From positions 399,348 through 463,347 of the forward strand of contig RPFO01000084.1 of NCBI GenBank assembly GCA_009746045.1: a stretch of DNA of 64,000 bases. The letters are read 5' to 3'. Source of the stretch: Mesostigma viride (lineage: Eukaryota > Streptophyta > Mesostigmatophyceae > Mesostigmatales > Mesostigmataceae). Every line of letters starts with the position of its first letter. Position 1 is the stretch's first letter. Shown here piece by piece: positions 30,123 through 43,600 of this stretch. The notes under the pieces are model-generated. The model saw only the letters and a program-made list of their open reading frames with translations. It made no database searches and was not told where the DNA came from. Made by a program: the position numbers and the translations under genes.

Positions 30123-33100
30123 AGGGTGCTTGCTACGTATCAATACAGGGTGTGCGTCATCGGGGTGCTGCACGTATCAATACATGTGGGGGGTGCTGTC
30201 TATACGTATCAATACATGTGGGGGGTGCTGCTACGTATCAATTACTATGTGGGGGGTGCTGCTTACGTAATCAATACATGTGGGGGGGTGCTGCTACGTA
30301 TCAATACAGTTGGGGGGGCTGCTACGTATAAAATGTGGGGGGTGCTGCTACGTATCAATACATGTGGGGGGTGCTGCTACGTATCAAACATTGGGGGGTG
30401 CTGCACGTATTCAATTACATGTGGGGGTGCTGCTACGTATCCAATACATGTGGCACGGGGGTGCTGCTTACGTATCAATACATTGTGGGGGGTGCTGCTA
30501 CGTATCAATACATGTGGGAGGGGTTGCTGCTACGTATCAATACATGTGGGGGGTGCTGCTACGTATCAATTACATTGGGGGGGTGCTGCTAACGTATCAA
30601 TACATGTGGGGGGGCTGCTGCTTACGTATCAATACATGGTGGGGGGTGCTTGCTACGTATCAATACATGTGGGGGTTGCTGCTACGTATCAATACATGTG
30701 GGGGGGTGCTGCTACGATATCAATACATGTGGGGGTGCTGCTACGTATCAATACATGTGGGGGGTGCGCTACGTATCAATACATGTGGGGGGTGCTGCTA
30801 CGTATCCAATACATGTGGGGGGGTGCTGCTACGTATCAATACATGTGGGGGTGCTGCTACGTTCAATACATGTGGGGGTGCTGCTACGTATCAATACATG
30901 TGGGGGGTGCTGCTACGTATCAATACATGTGGGGGGGTGCTGCTACGTATCAATACATTTGGGGGTGCGGCTACGTATCATACATGTGGGGGGGTGCTGC
31001 TACGTATCAATACATGTGGGGGTGATGCTACGTACGTATCAATACATGTGGGGGGTGATGCTTACGTATCATTTATATTCATGCCATCACCCCCCCACAT
31101 TTAATTATTAATGCCAGCACCCCCCAACATTCATTTATCATGCCATCACACCCCCACACTTTTATTCATGGCAGCACCCCCCCACATTTATTTATTCATG
31201 CCATCACACCCCCACATTTAATGATTAATGCCAGCACCCCCCAACATTCATTTATTCATGCCATCACACCCCCACATTCTTTTATCATGGCAGCACCCCC
31301 CCACATTTATTTATTCATGCCATCACCCCCCACATTCTTTATTTCATGGCAGCACCCCCCCACATTTTATTTATTCATGCCATCACCCCCCCACATTCTT
31401 TTATTCATGGCAGCACCCCCCCACATTTATTTTATTCATGCCATCACCCCCCCACATTTAATTATTAATGCCAGCACCCCCCAACATTCATTTATTCATG
31501 CCATCACACCCCCACATTCTTTTATTCATGGCAGCACCCCCCCACATTTATTTATTCATGCCATCACCCCCCCACATTTAATTATTAATGCCAGCACCCC
31601 CCAACATTCATTATTCATGCCATCACACCCCACATTCTTTTATTCATGGCAGGCACCCCCCCACATTATTTATTCATGCCATCACCCCCCCACATTCTTT
31701 TATTCATGGCAGCACCCCCCCACATTTATTTATTCATGCCATCACCCCCCCACATTTAATTATTAATGCCAGCACCCCCACATGCATTTATACATAGCAT
31801 CCCCCCCCACATGTATTTATACGTAGCTTCCCCCCCCCACATGTATTTATACGTGGTCGTAAGGGTCTCGCTGCGGGTAGACCCTCGGAATTTTGTTTTT
31901 GTATTGACGTAAGGGTCTCGCTGCAGCGAACCCCAAGGAATGTCAATTTTCATGTTTTCATTGATGGGGGTCTTTCTTTTCTCACCTTAAAAATGATTTG
32001 TTTTGTATCGGGTTAGGTCTCGCTGCAGCGAGGACCCCTACGAATGTCGACTTTTAATGTTTGCAAGATGGAGGGGCTTCTTCGCTCACCCTAAAAATTA
32101 TTGTTTTTGTTTGACGTTTAGGGTCTCGCTGCAGCGAGACCCCAAGGAATGTTATACTTTTTTATGTTTGCATGATGGAGGTGCTTGTTTTTCGCTCACC
32201 CTAAAAATGATTTGTTTTTGCTTGAAAGTGAGGTCTCGCTGCAGCGAGACGCCAAAGTTTGCATTAAAAACAAATGTCCCTTTTAGAATCCACGAAAGGG
32301 TCTAGCTTGCAGCGAGACCTCCCCATCGTTTTCTTGCCGGCGATTCAGATCTGAATGACATTTGTGAACTGGCTTTTTTTGATATTGTTTCTGCAGATTG
32401 TCGTCTCCTATTCCGATTCTGTCAAGGCCACTCCCGTTTCACCCAAGATGACGGCGAACACCTCGCCGGACCGAACGGCAACGGGAGGCGTTTCCTCCGT
32501 TGCAGTTCGGTCCCGTAAAAAGATCTTGCGAGGTCCCCCCACCCGAGTCCCCCTCGCCCTCCAAGTCCAACTTGCCCCCCAGCGAGTTGGACAGAAATTA
32601 TACCCCCCAACCCTCTCGCTGCTGCGTCTCGCGCCCTCCCGCTCTCCGCCCGTAAGTCTCCATCGCCGCCCCCCAAGTCTGGCCGGAGCTGCTTGCGTCC
32701 CGCTCGCCGCCCCGCAAGTCCCCCAAGTCCCCCGCAACTGCGACCCGTTCGCCGAAGCGCAAGTCCCCCTCTCCGCCCAAAGTTCCCCCCTGCTACCGCG
32801 TCCCGCTCTCCTTCTCGGCAAGTTCCCCTCGCCGTCTAACCAAGAACCCCGCAACTGCGTCCCGCTCGCCGTCCCGCTCTCCTTCCCCCAAGTCCGCTCG
32901 CCGCCACCCAAGTCCCCCGCTTCTGCGTCCCGCTCGCCGTCCCCCCAGCATTCCAGTTCTAAGCGTAAGCCTGCGGCCGAGTGGGTAGAGGAAGACGACC
33001 GCACCAAGAGGCTCAGGAAGCTGAGGAAGTCTATCAGTGAGCTTGTTGAGGAGGACGAGCCGATCAGACTAACGGGAGGCCTGAAGACCCGGATCGCCGG

Positions 33101-35543
33101 TTCGGGAGTCGCGTTCAGAAGCGGTTGTCCGAATTTGTTAGCAATGCCGCAAGCTTTGCTGACGAATACGCGGCTCTCGACAAGAAGGACAAGGAGAAGG
33201 AGAAGGCGGAGAGGAGGCCATCGAGAAGGCGGAGAGGGAAGGGTGGAGAGGAGGAGAAGGAGAGCTGGAGATCGAAGGCGGAGAGGGAGGAGGAGGAGAG
33301 GGAGTACAAGGAGAAAAAGGCTGCCCAGGAGAGGAGCACAGGATCCTGGTGGCGAAGCAGAAGGAGGAGGCGAAGAAGAAGACGGAGCGGCAGCGATGGA
33401 GCTTCGTGCGGAGGAGGCCGCTCTTTTTTGCAGATGCGACAGGAGAGGATGAAGGCGGAAGAGAGGCGCGAGAGGAAGATGGAGGAGGAGGCTGCGAGGA
33501 AGGAGGAGGAGGCTGCGAAGCGGTTGAGGGGGAGGAAGGACGAGACGTGAAGAAGGGGTCGGCTCCCGAAGGATGTTCAGTCGATTATCAGGTATGTTTA
33601 TTGATGTCAGACGTACATTTCTCAGATGGGCTTTTGAACGGCGTGTGTGTATCGTAGAAGGGTGGGATTTTATGTCATACATGATCCTAAGGGATTACTG
33701 CGGAGAGACGTTGACCTAGGATTAAGGTTGTTGACGACGAACGACGATGTGTGGCCCTTTTTTTTACCTTGTTGTCTGCAGCCCTCCACGGTGGCCATTC
33801 TGAAACAGTACCTGGCTCAGACTGAGTCTGAGGCTGGGGCGAGTCGTAAAGCCGAAAAGGCTTGAGAGGTTGATCCGCTTTTCTTGTCGGCCGAGATAGC
33901 GTTTGCAGAGAAGTCCGGGTGTCGTCGTGGGACCAACCGGAGTCGGCACACATAATTTGAAAAGATACGGACCGCCTGGGCCGTCTTGCATTGTTCGAAG
34001 CCACCAAAGCGACCATTCATGGGAAGAGGTCGTTGGTGACGACATGTATGAGGTTTTGAAGATCGCGCAGTCGTGCATCCTTAATCTGAAGGAGGATGTC
34101 GGACGTTACTTTCCCCGTCGTGCTTTTAATATGGTCGACGCTCTTTGATGAGGTTGAAAAGTTCGAGGTCCCACATTGGCTTCACATGCATCGAGGCTTC
34201 CTATATGGAAACCTTGAAAACCACTTGCGTTGCATTCAGCTCTTTAAACTTCATGACTGGAGATATGAGAGCGGATTCGAGGCTTCACTGTCGGAAGATG
34301 AAGTTTTGATATTGTCAGGCAAGGATTTGTTGACACGTCCAACAGTGACCATATCGTAATTGTGCCGGGAAGAAATGAATGACTAGGAGGATGGGGAGCG
34401 CGCACATGAAGTGATCGCGCATTTGGGACTGGCAAGAGACCACTTACTGCAATCTTTTGTTAAGTGGCGGACTGACTTCTGTTAGCCCGGACGCCAGCCT
34501 TTCGCGGGAAGCGGTCGCTTTTTTGGATTGGGCTGGACGGTGATCCAAAGTTTCCGGCACCGGGAGGACTTCCATGTTATTCAGACATATAAGCCATACC
34601 GGGAAATCGTCCAGGAATGGTTGGAATCAAATCTCGTTGGTTGATTGTCTTCCAGAGTATCCGAACCAAGACAGACACGGAGTGGTCTGATTTAGAGCGG
34701 GAGGCCATTGGCAGTCCCTCGAGTTGTTCTTCGAGGCGGAAATTGAGGCGGGCAACTGAAAAGGAGAGGCCCATCAAGTTCCGATATGGCCTTTGGGAAG
34801 ATTTTTGAGGAGGTGGAAGTCTACGTTTCGGTACGTTAACTTGCCGATATCGTTTATCGATTTGGTTTGTTCCATTCCCTGAATAGGGCTCTATATGCTG
34901 ACCAACCTTCATGGTTTGTCTGTCATATCATGCAGGGGGGCTCCATGCCAGGGGACGTATCGGAGGATTACCTATTGTCAGACTTGGTTGATAAGGTGGG
35001 TGCTTGTCCGTCGAGTTTCCACGAGCATCTTACATGGGTCTAGCTGCGGGTAGACCCTCACCCTTTTATTGAGACTGACATGTTCGGCTAATTTCAACGG
35101 TGCCCCCAACCAATCTGGTTGTCTTTTTCAGGGGGCGGCTGCGGCGATGGCTGTGACAGTGCTGGTCTTTGGTCTGGACTCGAGATGGAAATGGTTAAGC
35201 ATTAAACGATTATCCGGATGTCTGCATTTCGCCTGAAGTTTTAGTGAGCGCATTATGCGAAATATACAAATTGTCGACTAATTTTGATTTTCCAATGAGC
35301 TGTCGTATTCGGTGTTTGACAGGCGGGGGTTTGGCCTCAGCAGGCGCTGCCGGAGAGGAAGAAAACGCTGGAGGAGATGAGGATGGGGGGGATGAAAACG
35401 CTGGAGGAGATGAGGATGGGGGAGGACGCTGAGGGAGAAGTGGCTGTTGCAGGTACGTTCATTCCGCCGCGAGTTCGTGTGATTTTTTTTCGTGCTGAGG
35501 GTATCTCCGCAGAGAGACGATGGTGCAACAATCGAACTGAGGT
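30123..35543. other. Indel-rich duplicate of satellites, palindromes and gene B start; probable assembly patch
   Basis: This stretch repeats, in order, minisatellite 1 (30125-31070), minisatellite 2 (31075-31855), the palindrome array (31860-32320) and gene B exons 1-5 (about 32400-35455). Compared with both flanking copies it differs mainly by scattered 1-base insertions and deletions, often in homopolymers. Gene B reading frames are broken every few dozen codons and satellite units vary in length at random. The other copies match each other almost perfectly. The edges are abrupt: exon 8 jumps into satellite at GCCCACAGCA (30122), and GACTGAGGT (35543) jumps to the gene A 5' region. This looks like uncorrected long-read sequence. 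Do not annotate genes from it. Confidence 0.8.
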
Positions 35544-35544
35544 T

Positions 35545-37385
35545 TACAGACAAAGTTCGAAAGTGTATCATTTTTTACCACGATTGGGGTCTAGCTGCAG
35601 CTAGACCCTTAGAGGGGCTTTTTCCGTTAGACGAAAAGATTACCTGATGTGGTGAACTTAGCATACCCCGACCAAGATTGGGGTCTCGCTGCAGCTAGAC
35701 CCTTCATTGCGGCGTGCGATTGTTAAATCACAGACTTCTGATTCATTAATTTTATAGCAACCATAAAAGGTCTAGCTGCAGCGAGACCCTTGAATTTAAG
35801 CTATTGCTTGTTATAAATGGTCTAGCTGCAGAGAGACCCCAATAAGGACGAAAAGATTTCAGGTTTTCCTCACCTTCGCGGCTCATTCTCTTATTAGTTC
35901 TCCCAGAACACTCAGATACCTGCAGAGAATAACAAAAATAACACAGTAGCATTGATAAAATTGTTTATCAGAAAATATATATACTAATTACAGTATTTTG
36001 CAAAAGATTTTATAATATATTGTGAATAGCATGGTTAAATTCCACATACTTTAATAATATGGTATGTTAAAGTATATAGAATCATTATTTAGTAAATGAT
36101 TTACAAGAAAAAGTGGTATAGACTATTATTATTATATAGTTCGGCAATCTATGATAGTAAGACATACCGGATGTCAGGTTTATCAGCGGCCTCCAGGGCT
36201 ATAGCGTCTCGCTGCAGCGTGACCGTTTGGTGCTATGACTGATTTCAGTAGATGTGCAGAAAAAAATTTATTTCCATGACCACACCAGGAATCGAACCCA
36301 GAACCTCATTGAACATTTCTGCATGGTAACGATGTCAGCCAAACATCCGAATGTTCCCAGGTAAATGGGCTGGAGGTCGTCTCTTTTATACCTGCGGCCA
36401 CAAGCACGGGTGACGGCATATTGGATGTCGTCCAATCCGCTAGCTTGGTTCCAAAAGATGGGATCGAGCTTTTGCACCAGCGCCGCGCTTCCAGTTTTCA
36501 GTTCCGTGGGGAGGAACGAGGATGCCACGTTTCCAATTTTTTCAATACCGTTCAGCCCTGTGACGCCGCGTCCGGTTTGCGAATTGCGACCGTCCCATCG
36601 CCCATCGAAAAAGAAGCGCAGCCGCAGAGAGACCCCATAGCTAATAGTAACCAGCTGCAACCGTTTGCATGCTACCTGCTTTTTTACAACATCGCTTTGC
36701 TACCTGTGCATAACGAAAGGAAATCGGTCTTCAAGCAATTAAGGCAATCGGTCTTCATTTTCCCGCATAAAGAAAAAAGGTGAGCTTTTGCCGCATCGTG
36801 GATGGTAGGCTGACAAACTGCGTTCTATCAAAAACGGCAACTAAACAGCGCATGCACGCCGACGACACAGTTAGCCAGCTGGGCGAAGACATGTCCTTGC
36901 TGCCATCGCAAGAAACTCTATGTTGCAGCAAGAGTGATAAAAATGTCTGGCTTCCTTCTTTTCGTTGCTAGCGAAACCCTGCAGACATCTCGGTAGAGTC
37001 AGCTAAGCCGATCCTAACCACATCTGGCATCCATCCCTTTAGTCTAGTTGCCATGGAGCGTTTCTTGGTCTCGCACATGTCGATCATGGTGGTGCTAGGC
37101 TTTCACTTGGGTCACCCTTTCCATGTTTGCTATGCCTTTGGTCTGGTTAGGTTGTAGGTGTAGATGTGCACATACTGCATTTGCTGCATTTCTAATCGGT
37201 GCTCCTGTTTGATGCTTTTTTTCCCCTTCATATCGTTTCGACGTTTGCATGCTACCTGCCGGATTATAACATCGGACGTTGCTACCTGCCTGCATAACGA
37301 TAGTTTGCAAGAAATCTTCATTTTGCCGAAACACAAAAAAAGGTGATCTTTTGCCGCAACGTGGATGGTAGGCTGACTAAAATTG
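35545..37385. repeat. Spacer unit 2: palindromes, tRNA-like segment and duplicated block
   Basis: Nearly base-for-base identical to 19347-21197, starting inside the gene A 5' region (ACAGACAAAGTTCGAAAGTG) but without the gene A coding sequence. It holds palindromes at about 35586, 35683, 35768, 35820 and 36203, and the tRNA-like segment at 36270-36355. The few differences are small deletions. Confidence 0.85.
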
Positions 37386-37387
37386 TG

Positions 37388-39318
37388 CTGCTACGTATCA
37401 ATACATGTGGGGGGTGCTGCTACGTATCAATACATGTGGGGGGGTGCTGCTACGTATCAATACATGTGGGGGGGTGCGGCTACGTATCAATACATGTGGG
37501 GGGTGCTGCTACGTATCAATACATGTGGGGGGTGCTGCTACGTATCAATACATGTGGGGGGTGCTGCTACGTATCAATACATGGGGGGGTGCTGCTACGT
37601 ATCAATACATGTGGGGGGTGCTGCTACGTATCAATACATGTGGGGGGTGCTGCTACGTATCAATACATGTGGGGGGTGCTGCTACGTATCAATACATGTG
37701 GGGGGTGCTGCTACGTATCAATACATGTGGGGGGTGCTGCTACGTATCAATACATGTGGGGGGGTGCTGCTACGTATCAATACATGTGGGGGGGTGCTGC
37801 TACGTATCAATACATGTGGGGGGTGCTGCTACGTATCAATACATGTGGGGGGTGCTGCTACGTATCAATACATGTGGGGGGGTGCTGCTACGTATCAATA
37901 CATGTGGGGGGTGCTGCTACGTATCAATACATGTGGGGGGGTGCTGCTACGTATCAATACATGTGGGGGGTGCTGCTACGTATCAATACATGTGGGGGGT
38001 GCTGCTACGTATCAATACATGTGGGGGGTGCTGCTACGTATCAATACATGTGGGGGGTGCTGCTACGTATCAATACATGTGGGGGGGTGCTGCTACGTAT
38101 CAATACATGTGGGGGGTGCTGCTACGTATCAATACATGTGGGGGGGTGCTGCTACGTATCAATACATGTGGGGGGGTGCTGCTACGTATCAATACATGTG
38201 GGGGGGTGCGGCTACGTATCAATACATGGGGGGGTGCTGCTACGTATCATACATGTGGGGGGTGCTGCTACGTATCAATACATGTGGGGGGGTGCTGCTA
38301 CGTATCAATACATGTGGGGGGTGCTGCTACGTATCAATACATGTGGGGGGGTGCTGCTACGTATCAATACATGTGGGGGGGTGCTGCTACGTATCAATAC
38401 ATGTGGGGGGTGCTGCTACGTATCAATACATGTGGGGGGGTGCTGCTACGTATCAATACATGTGGGGGGTGCTGCTACGTATCAATACATGTGGGGGGGT
38501 GCTGCTACGTATCAATACATGTGGGGGGGTGCTGCTACGTATCAATACATGTGGGGGGTGCTGCTACGTATCAATACATGTGGGGGGGTGCTGCTACGTA
38601 TCAATACATGTGGGGGGGTGCTGCTACGTATCAATACATGTGGGGGGTGCTGCTACGTATCAATACATGTGGGGGGGTGCTGCTACGTATCAATACATGT
38701 GGGGGGGTGCTGCTACGTATCAATACATGTGGGGGGTGCTGCTACGTATCAATACATGTGGGGGGGTGCTGCTACGTATCAATACATGTGGGGGGGTGCT
38801 GCTACGTATCAATACATGTGGGGGGTGCTGCTACGTATCAATACATGTGGGGGGGTGCTGCTACGTATCAATACATGTGGGGGGGTGCTGCTACGTATCA
38901 ATACATGTGGGGGGGTGCTGCTACGTATCAATACATGTGGGGGGGTGCTGCTACGTATCAATACATGTGGGGGGGTGCTGCTACGTATCAATACATGTGG
39001 GGGGGTGCTGCTACGTATCAATACATGTGGGGGGTGCTGCTACGTATCAATACATGTGGGGGGTGCTGCTACGTATCAATACATGTGGGGGGTGCTGCTA
39101 CGTATCAATACATGTGGGGGGTGCTGCTACGTATCAATACATGTGGGGGGGTGCTGCTACGTATCAATACATGTGGGGGGTGCTGCTACGTATCAATACA
39201 TGTGGGGGGGTGCGGCTACGTATCAATACATGTGGGGGGTGCTGCTACGTATCAATACATGTGGGGGTGATGCTACGTACGTATCAATACATGTGGGGGG
39301 TGATGCTACGTATCATTT
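37388..39318 (+). repeat. Minisatellite 1, spacer unit 2
   Basis: About 65 copies of the 29/30-bp unit seen at 21198-23150. Here six-G (29-bp) units are more frequent and are mixed with seven-G units in a different order, and a few units have TGCGGCTACG or lack a base (38222-38250). So the two arrays have changed independently since the duplication, or were assembled differently. Confidence 0.95.
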
Positions 39319-40075
39319 ATTTATTCATGCCATCACCCCCCACATTTAATTATTAATGCCAGCACCCCCCAACATTCATTTATTCATGCCATCACACCCC
39401 CCACATTCTTTTATTCATGGCAGCACCCCCCACATTTATTTATTCATGCCATCACACCCCCACATTTTATTCATGCCAGCACCCCCCACATTTATTTATT
39501 CATGCCATCACCCCCCACATTCTTTTATTCATGGCAGCACCCCCCACATTTATTTATTCATGCCATCACCCCCCACATTTTTATTCATGCAGCACCCCCC
39601 ACATTATTTATTCATGCCATCACCCCCCACATTCTTTTATTCATGGCAGCACCCCCCACATTTATTTATTCATGCCATCACCCCCCACATTTTTATTCAT
39701 GCAGCACCCCCCACATTCATTTATTCATGCCATCACACCCCCACATTCTTTTATTCATGGCAGCACCCCCCACATTTATTTATTCATGCCATCACCCCCC
39801 ACATTTTTATTCATGGCAGCACCCCCCACATTTATTTATTCATGCCATCACCCCCCACATTTTTATTAATGCCAGCACCCCCCAACATTCATTTATTCAT
39901 GCCATCACACCCCCACATTCTTTTATTCATGGCAGCACCCCCCACATTTATTTATTCATGCCATCACCCCCCACATTTAATTATTAATGCCAGCACCCCC
40001 CCACATGCATTTATACATAGCATCCCCCCCCACATGTATTTATACGTAGCTTCCCCCCCCACATGTATTTATACG
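39319..40075 (-). repeat. Minisatellite 2, spacer unit 2
   Basis: C-rich on the plus strand, as at 23151-23925, with shorter units (CCACATTTTTATTCATG forms) and a changed unit order. It ends in the same three ATACGTAGC/ATACGTGG transition units. Confidence 0.92.
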
Positions 40076-40079
40076 TGGT

Positions 40080-40550
40080 CGTAAGGGTCTCGCTGCGGGT
40101 AGACCCTCGGAATTTTGTTTTTGTATTGACGTAAGGGTCTCGCTGCAGCGAGACCCCAAGGAATGTCAATTTTTCATGTTTTCATGATGGGGGGTCTTTC
40201 TTTTCTCACCCTTAAAATGATTTGTTTTTGTATCGGTGTTAGGGTCTCGCTGCAGCGAGACCCCTACGAATGTCGACTTTTAATGTTTGCAAGATGGGAG
40301 GGGGCTTTCTTCGCTCACCCTAAAAATTATTTGTTTTTGTTTGACGTTAGGGTCTCGCTGCAGCGAGACCCCAAGGAATGTATACTTTTTTATGTTTGCA
40401 TGATGGGAGGTTGCTTGTTTTCGCTCACCCTAAAAATGATTTGTTTTTGCTTGAAGTGAGGGTCTCGCTGCAGCGAGACGCCAAAGTTTTGCATTAAACT
40501 AAATGTCCCTTTTAGAATCCACGAAAGGGTCTAGCTGCAGCGAGACCCTC
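40080..40550. repeat. ~110-bp palindrome array upstream of gene B copy 2
   Basis: A copy of 23930-24405 with the same six palindromes and almost no substitutions. It again lies directly before the TTCTGCAG acceptor that precedes the gene B ATG. Confidence 0.85.
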
Positions 40551-40625
40551 CCCATCGTTTTTCTGCCGGCGATTCAGATTCTGAATGACATTTGTGAAAC
40601 TTGCTTTTTTGATATTGTTCTGCAG

Positions 40626-43600
40626 ATGTCGTCCTCCTATTCCGATTCTGTCAAGGCCACTCCCGTTTCACCCAAGATGACGTCGAACACCTCGCCGGAC
40701 CGAACGGCAACGGAGGCGTTTCCTCCGTTGCAGTTCGGTCCCGTAAAAGATCTTGCGAGGTCCCCCCCACCGAGTCCCCCTCGCCCTCCAAGTCCAACTT
40801 GCCCCCCAGCGAGTTGGACAGAATTATACCCCCCAACCCTCTCGCTGCTGCGTCTCGCGCTCCGTCCCGCTCTCCGCCCCGTAAGTCTCCATCGCCGCCC
40901 CCCAAGTCGGCCGGAGCTACTGCGTCCCGCTCGCCGCCCCGCAAGTCCCCCAAGTCCCCCGCAACTGCGACCCGTTCGCCGAACCGCAAGTCCCCCTCTC
41001 CGCCCAAAGTTCCCCCCGCTACCGCGTCCCGCTCTCCTTCTCGCAAGTCCCCCTCGCCGTCAACCAAGAACCCCGCAACTGCGTCCCGCTCGCCGTCCCG
41101 CTCTCCTTCCCCCAAGTCCCGCTCGCCGCCACCCAAGTCCCCCGCTCTGCGTCCCGCTCGCCGTCCCCCAAGCATTCCAGTTCTAAGCGTAAGCCTGCGG
41201 CCGAGTGGGTAGAGGAAGACGACCGCACCAAAGAGCTCAGGAAGCTGAGGAAGTCTATCAGTGAGCTTGTTGAGGAGGACGAGCGCGATCAGACTAACGG
41301 GAGGCCTGAAGACCCGGAATCGCCGGTTCGGGAGTCGCGTCAGAAGCGGTTGTCCGATTTGTTAGCAATGGCCGCAAGCTTTGCTGACGAATACGCGGCT
41401 CTCGACAAGAAGGACAAGGAGAAGGAGAAGGCGGAGAGGGAGGCCATCGAGAAGGCGGAGAGGGAGAGGGTGGAGAGGGAGGAGAAGGAGAGGCTGGAGA
41501 AGGCGGAGAGGGAGGAGGAGGAGAGGGAGTACAAGGAGAAAAAGGCTGCCCAGGAGAAGGAGCACAGGATCCTGGTGGCGAAGCAGAAGGAGGAGGCGAA
41601 GAAGAAGACGGAGGCGGCAGCGAAGGAATTCTTGCGGAGGAGGCCGCTCTTTTTTTGCAGATGCGACAGGAGAGGATGAAGGCGGAAGAGGCCGCGAGGA
41701 AGATGGAGGAGGAGGCTGCGAGGAAGGAGGAGGAGGCTGCGAAGGCAGTTGAGGGGGAGAAGGACGAGAACGGGAGGGGAGCCCTTCTTCACGAAGGATT
41801 TTCAGTCGATTATCAGGTATGTTTATTAATGTGAGACGTACATTTTTCAGATGGCTTGAACGGCGTGTGTGTATCGTAGAAAGGGTGGGATTTTATGTCA
41901 TACATTGATCGTAAGGGTCTAGCTGCGGAGAGACGTTGACCTAGGAGTTAAGGTTGTTGACGACGACGACGATGTGTGGCCTTTTTTTTACTCTTGTTGT
42001 CTGCAGCCCCCACGGTGGCCATTCTGAAACAGTACCTGGCTCAGGCTGAGTCTGAGTCTGGGGTGAGTCGTAAAGCCGAAAAGGGCTTGAGAGGCTTGAT
42101 CCGCTTTCTTTCGGCCGAGATAGCGTTTGCAGAGAAGTCCGGTGTCGTCGTGGACCGTCCGGAGTCGGCACACATAATTTGGAAGAACGACCGCCTGGGC
42201 CGTCTTGCATTGTTCGAAGCCACACAGCGAGCCATTCATGGGAAGAGGGTCGTTGGTGACGACATGTATGAGGTTTTGAAGATCGCGCAGTCGTGCATCC
42301 TTAATCTGAAGGAGGATGTCGGACGTTACTTTCCCCGTCGTGCTTTAATATGGTCGACGCTCTTTGATGAGGTTGAAAAGTTCGAGGTCCACATTGGCTT
42401 CACATGCATCGAGGCTTCCTATATGGAAACCTTGAAAACCACTGCGTTGCATCAGCTCTTTAAACTCATGACTGGAGATATGAGAGCGGATTCGAGGGCT
42501 TCACTGTCGGAAGATGAAGTGTTTGATATTGTCAGGCAAGGATTTGTTGACACGTCCAACAGTGACTATATCGTAATTGTGCCGGGAAGAATGAATGACG
42601 TAGGAGGATTGGAGGAGCGCGCACATGAAGTGATCGCGCATTTGGACATGGCAAGAGACCACTTACTGCAATCTTTTGTTAAGTGGCGGACTGACTTTCT
42701 TGTCAGCCCGGACGCCAGCCTTTCGCGGGAAGCGGTCGCTTTCTTTTTGGATTGGGCTGGACAGGTGATCCAAAGTTTCCGGCACCGGGAGGACTTCCAT
42801 GTTATTCAGACATATAAGCCATACCGGGAATCGTCCAGGAATGGTTGGATCAAATCTCGTTGGTTGATTGTCTCCAGAGTATCCGAACCAAGACAGACAC
42901 GGAGTGGTCTGATTTAGAGGCGGGAGGCCATTGGCAGTCCCTCGAGTTGTTCTTCGAGGCGGAATTGAGGCGGCAACTGGAAAAGGAGAGAGCCCATCAA
43001 GTGCCGATATGGCCTTTGGGGAAGATTTTGAGGAGGTGGAAGTTCTACGTTTCGGTACGTTAACTTGCCGATATCGTTTATCGATTTGGGTTGTTTCCAT
43101 TCCCTGAATAGGGCTCTATATGCTGACCAACCTTCATGGTTTGTCCTGTCATATCATGCAGGGGGGCTCCATGCCAGGGGACGTATCGGAGGATTTACCT
43201 AATTTGTCAGACTTGGTTGATAAGGTGGGTGCTTGTCCGTCGAGTTTCCACGAGCATCTTACATGGGGTCTAGCTGCAGGTAGACCCTCACCCTTTTATT
43301 GAGACTGACATGTTCGGCTAATTTCAACGGTGCCCCCAACCAATCTGTTGTCTTTTTTCAGGGGGCGGCTGCGGCGATGGCTGTTGACAGTGCTGGTATT
43401 TGGTCTGGACTCGAGATGGAAATGGTAAGCATTAAACGATATCCGGATGTCTGCATTTCGCCTGAAGTTTTAGTGAGCGCATTATGCGAAATATACAAAT
43501 GTCGACTAATTTTGATTTCCAATGAGCTGTCGTATTCGGTGTTGACAGGCGGGGGGTTTGGCCTCAGCAGGCGCTGCCGGAGAGGAAGAAAACGCTGGAG

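Noticed and set aside
32355-33682. Separate gene models in the 30-35.5 kb stretch
   Set aside because: They are broken readings of gene B in the indel-rich patch; frames change because of random single-base indels.
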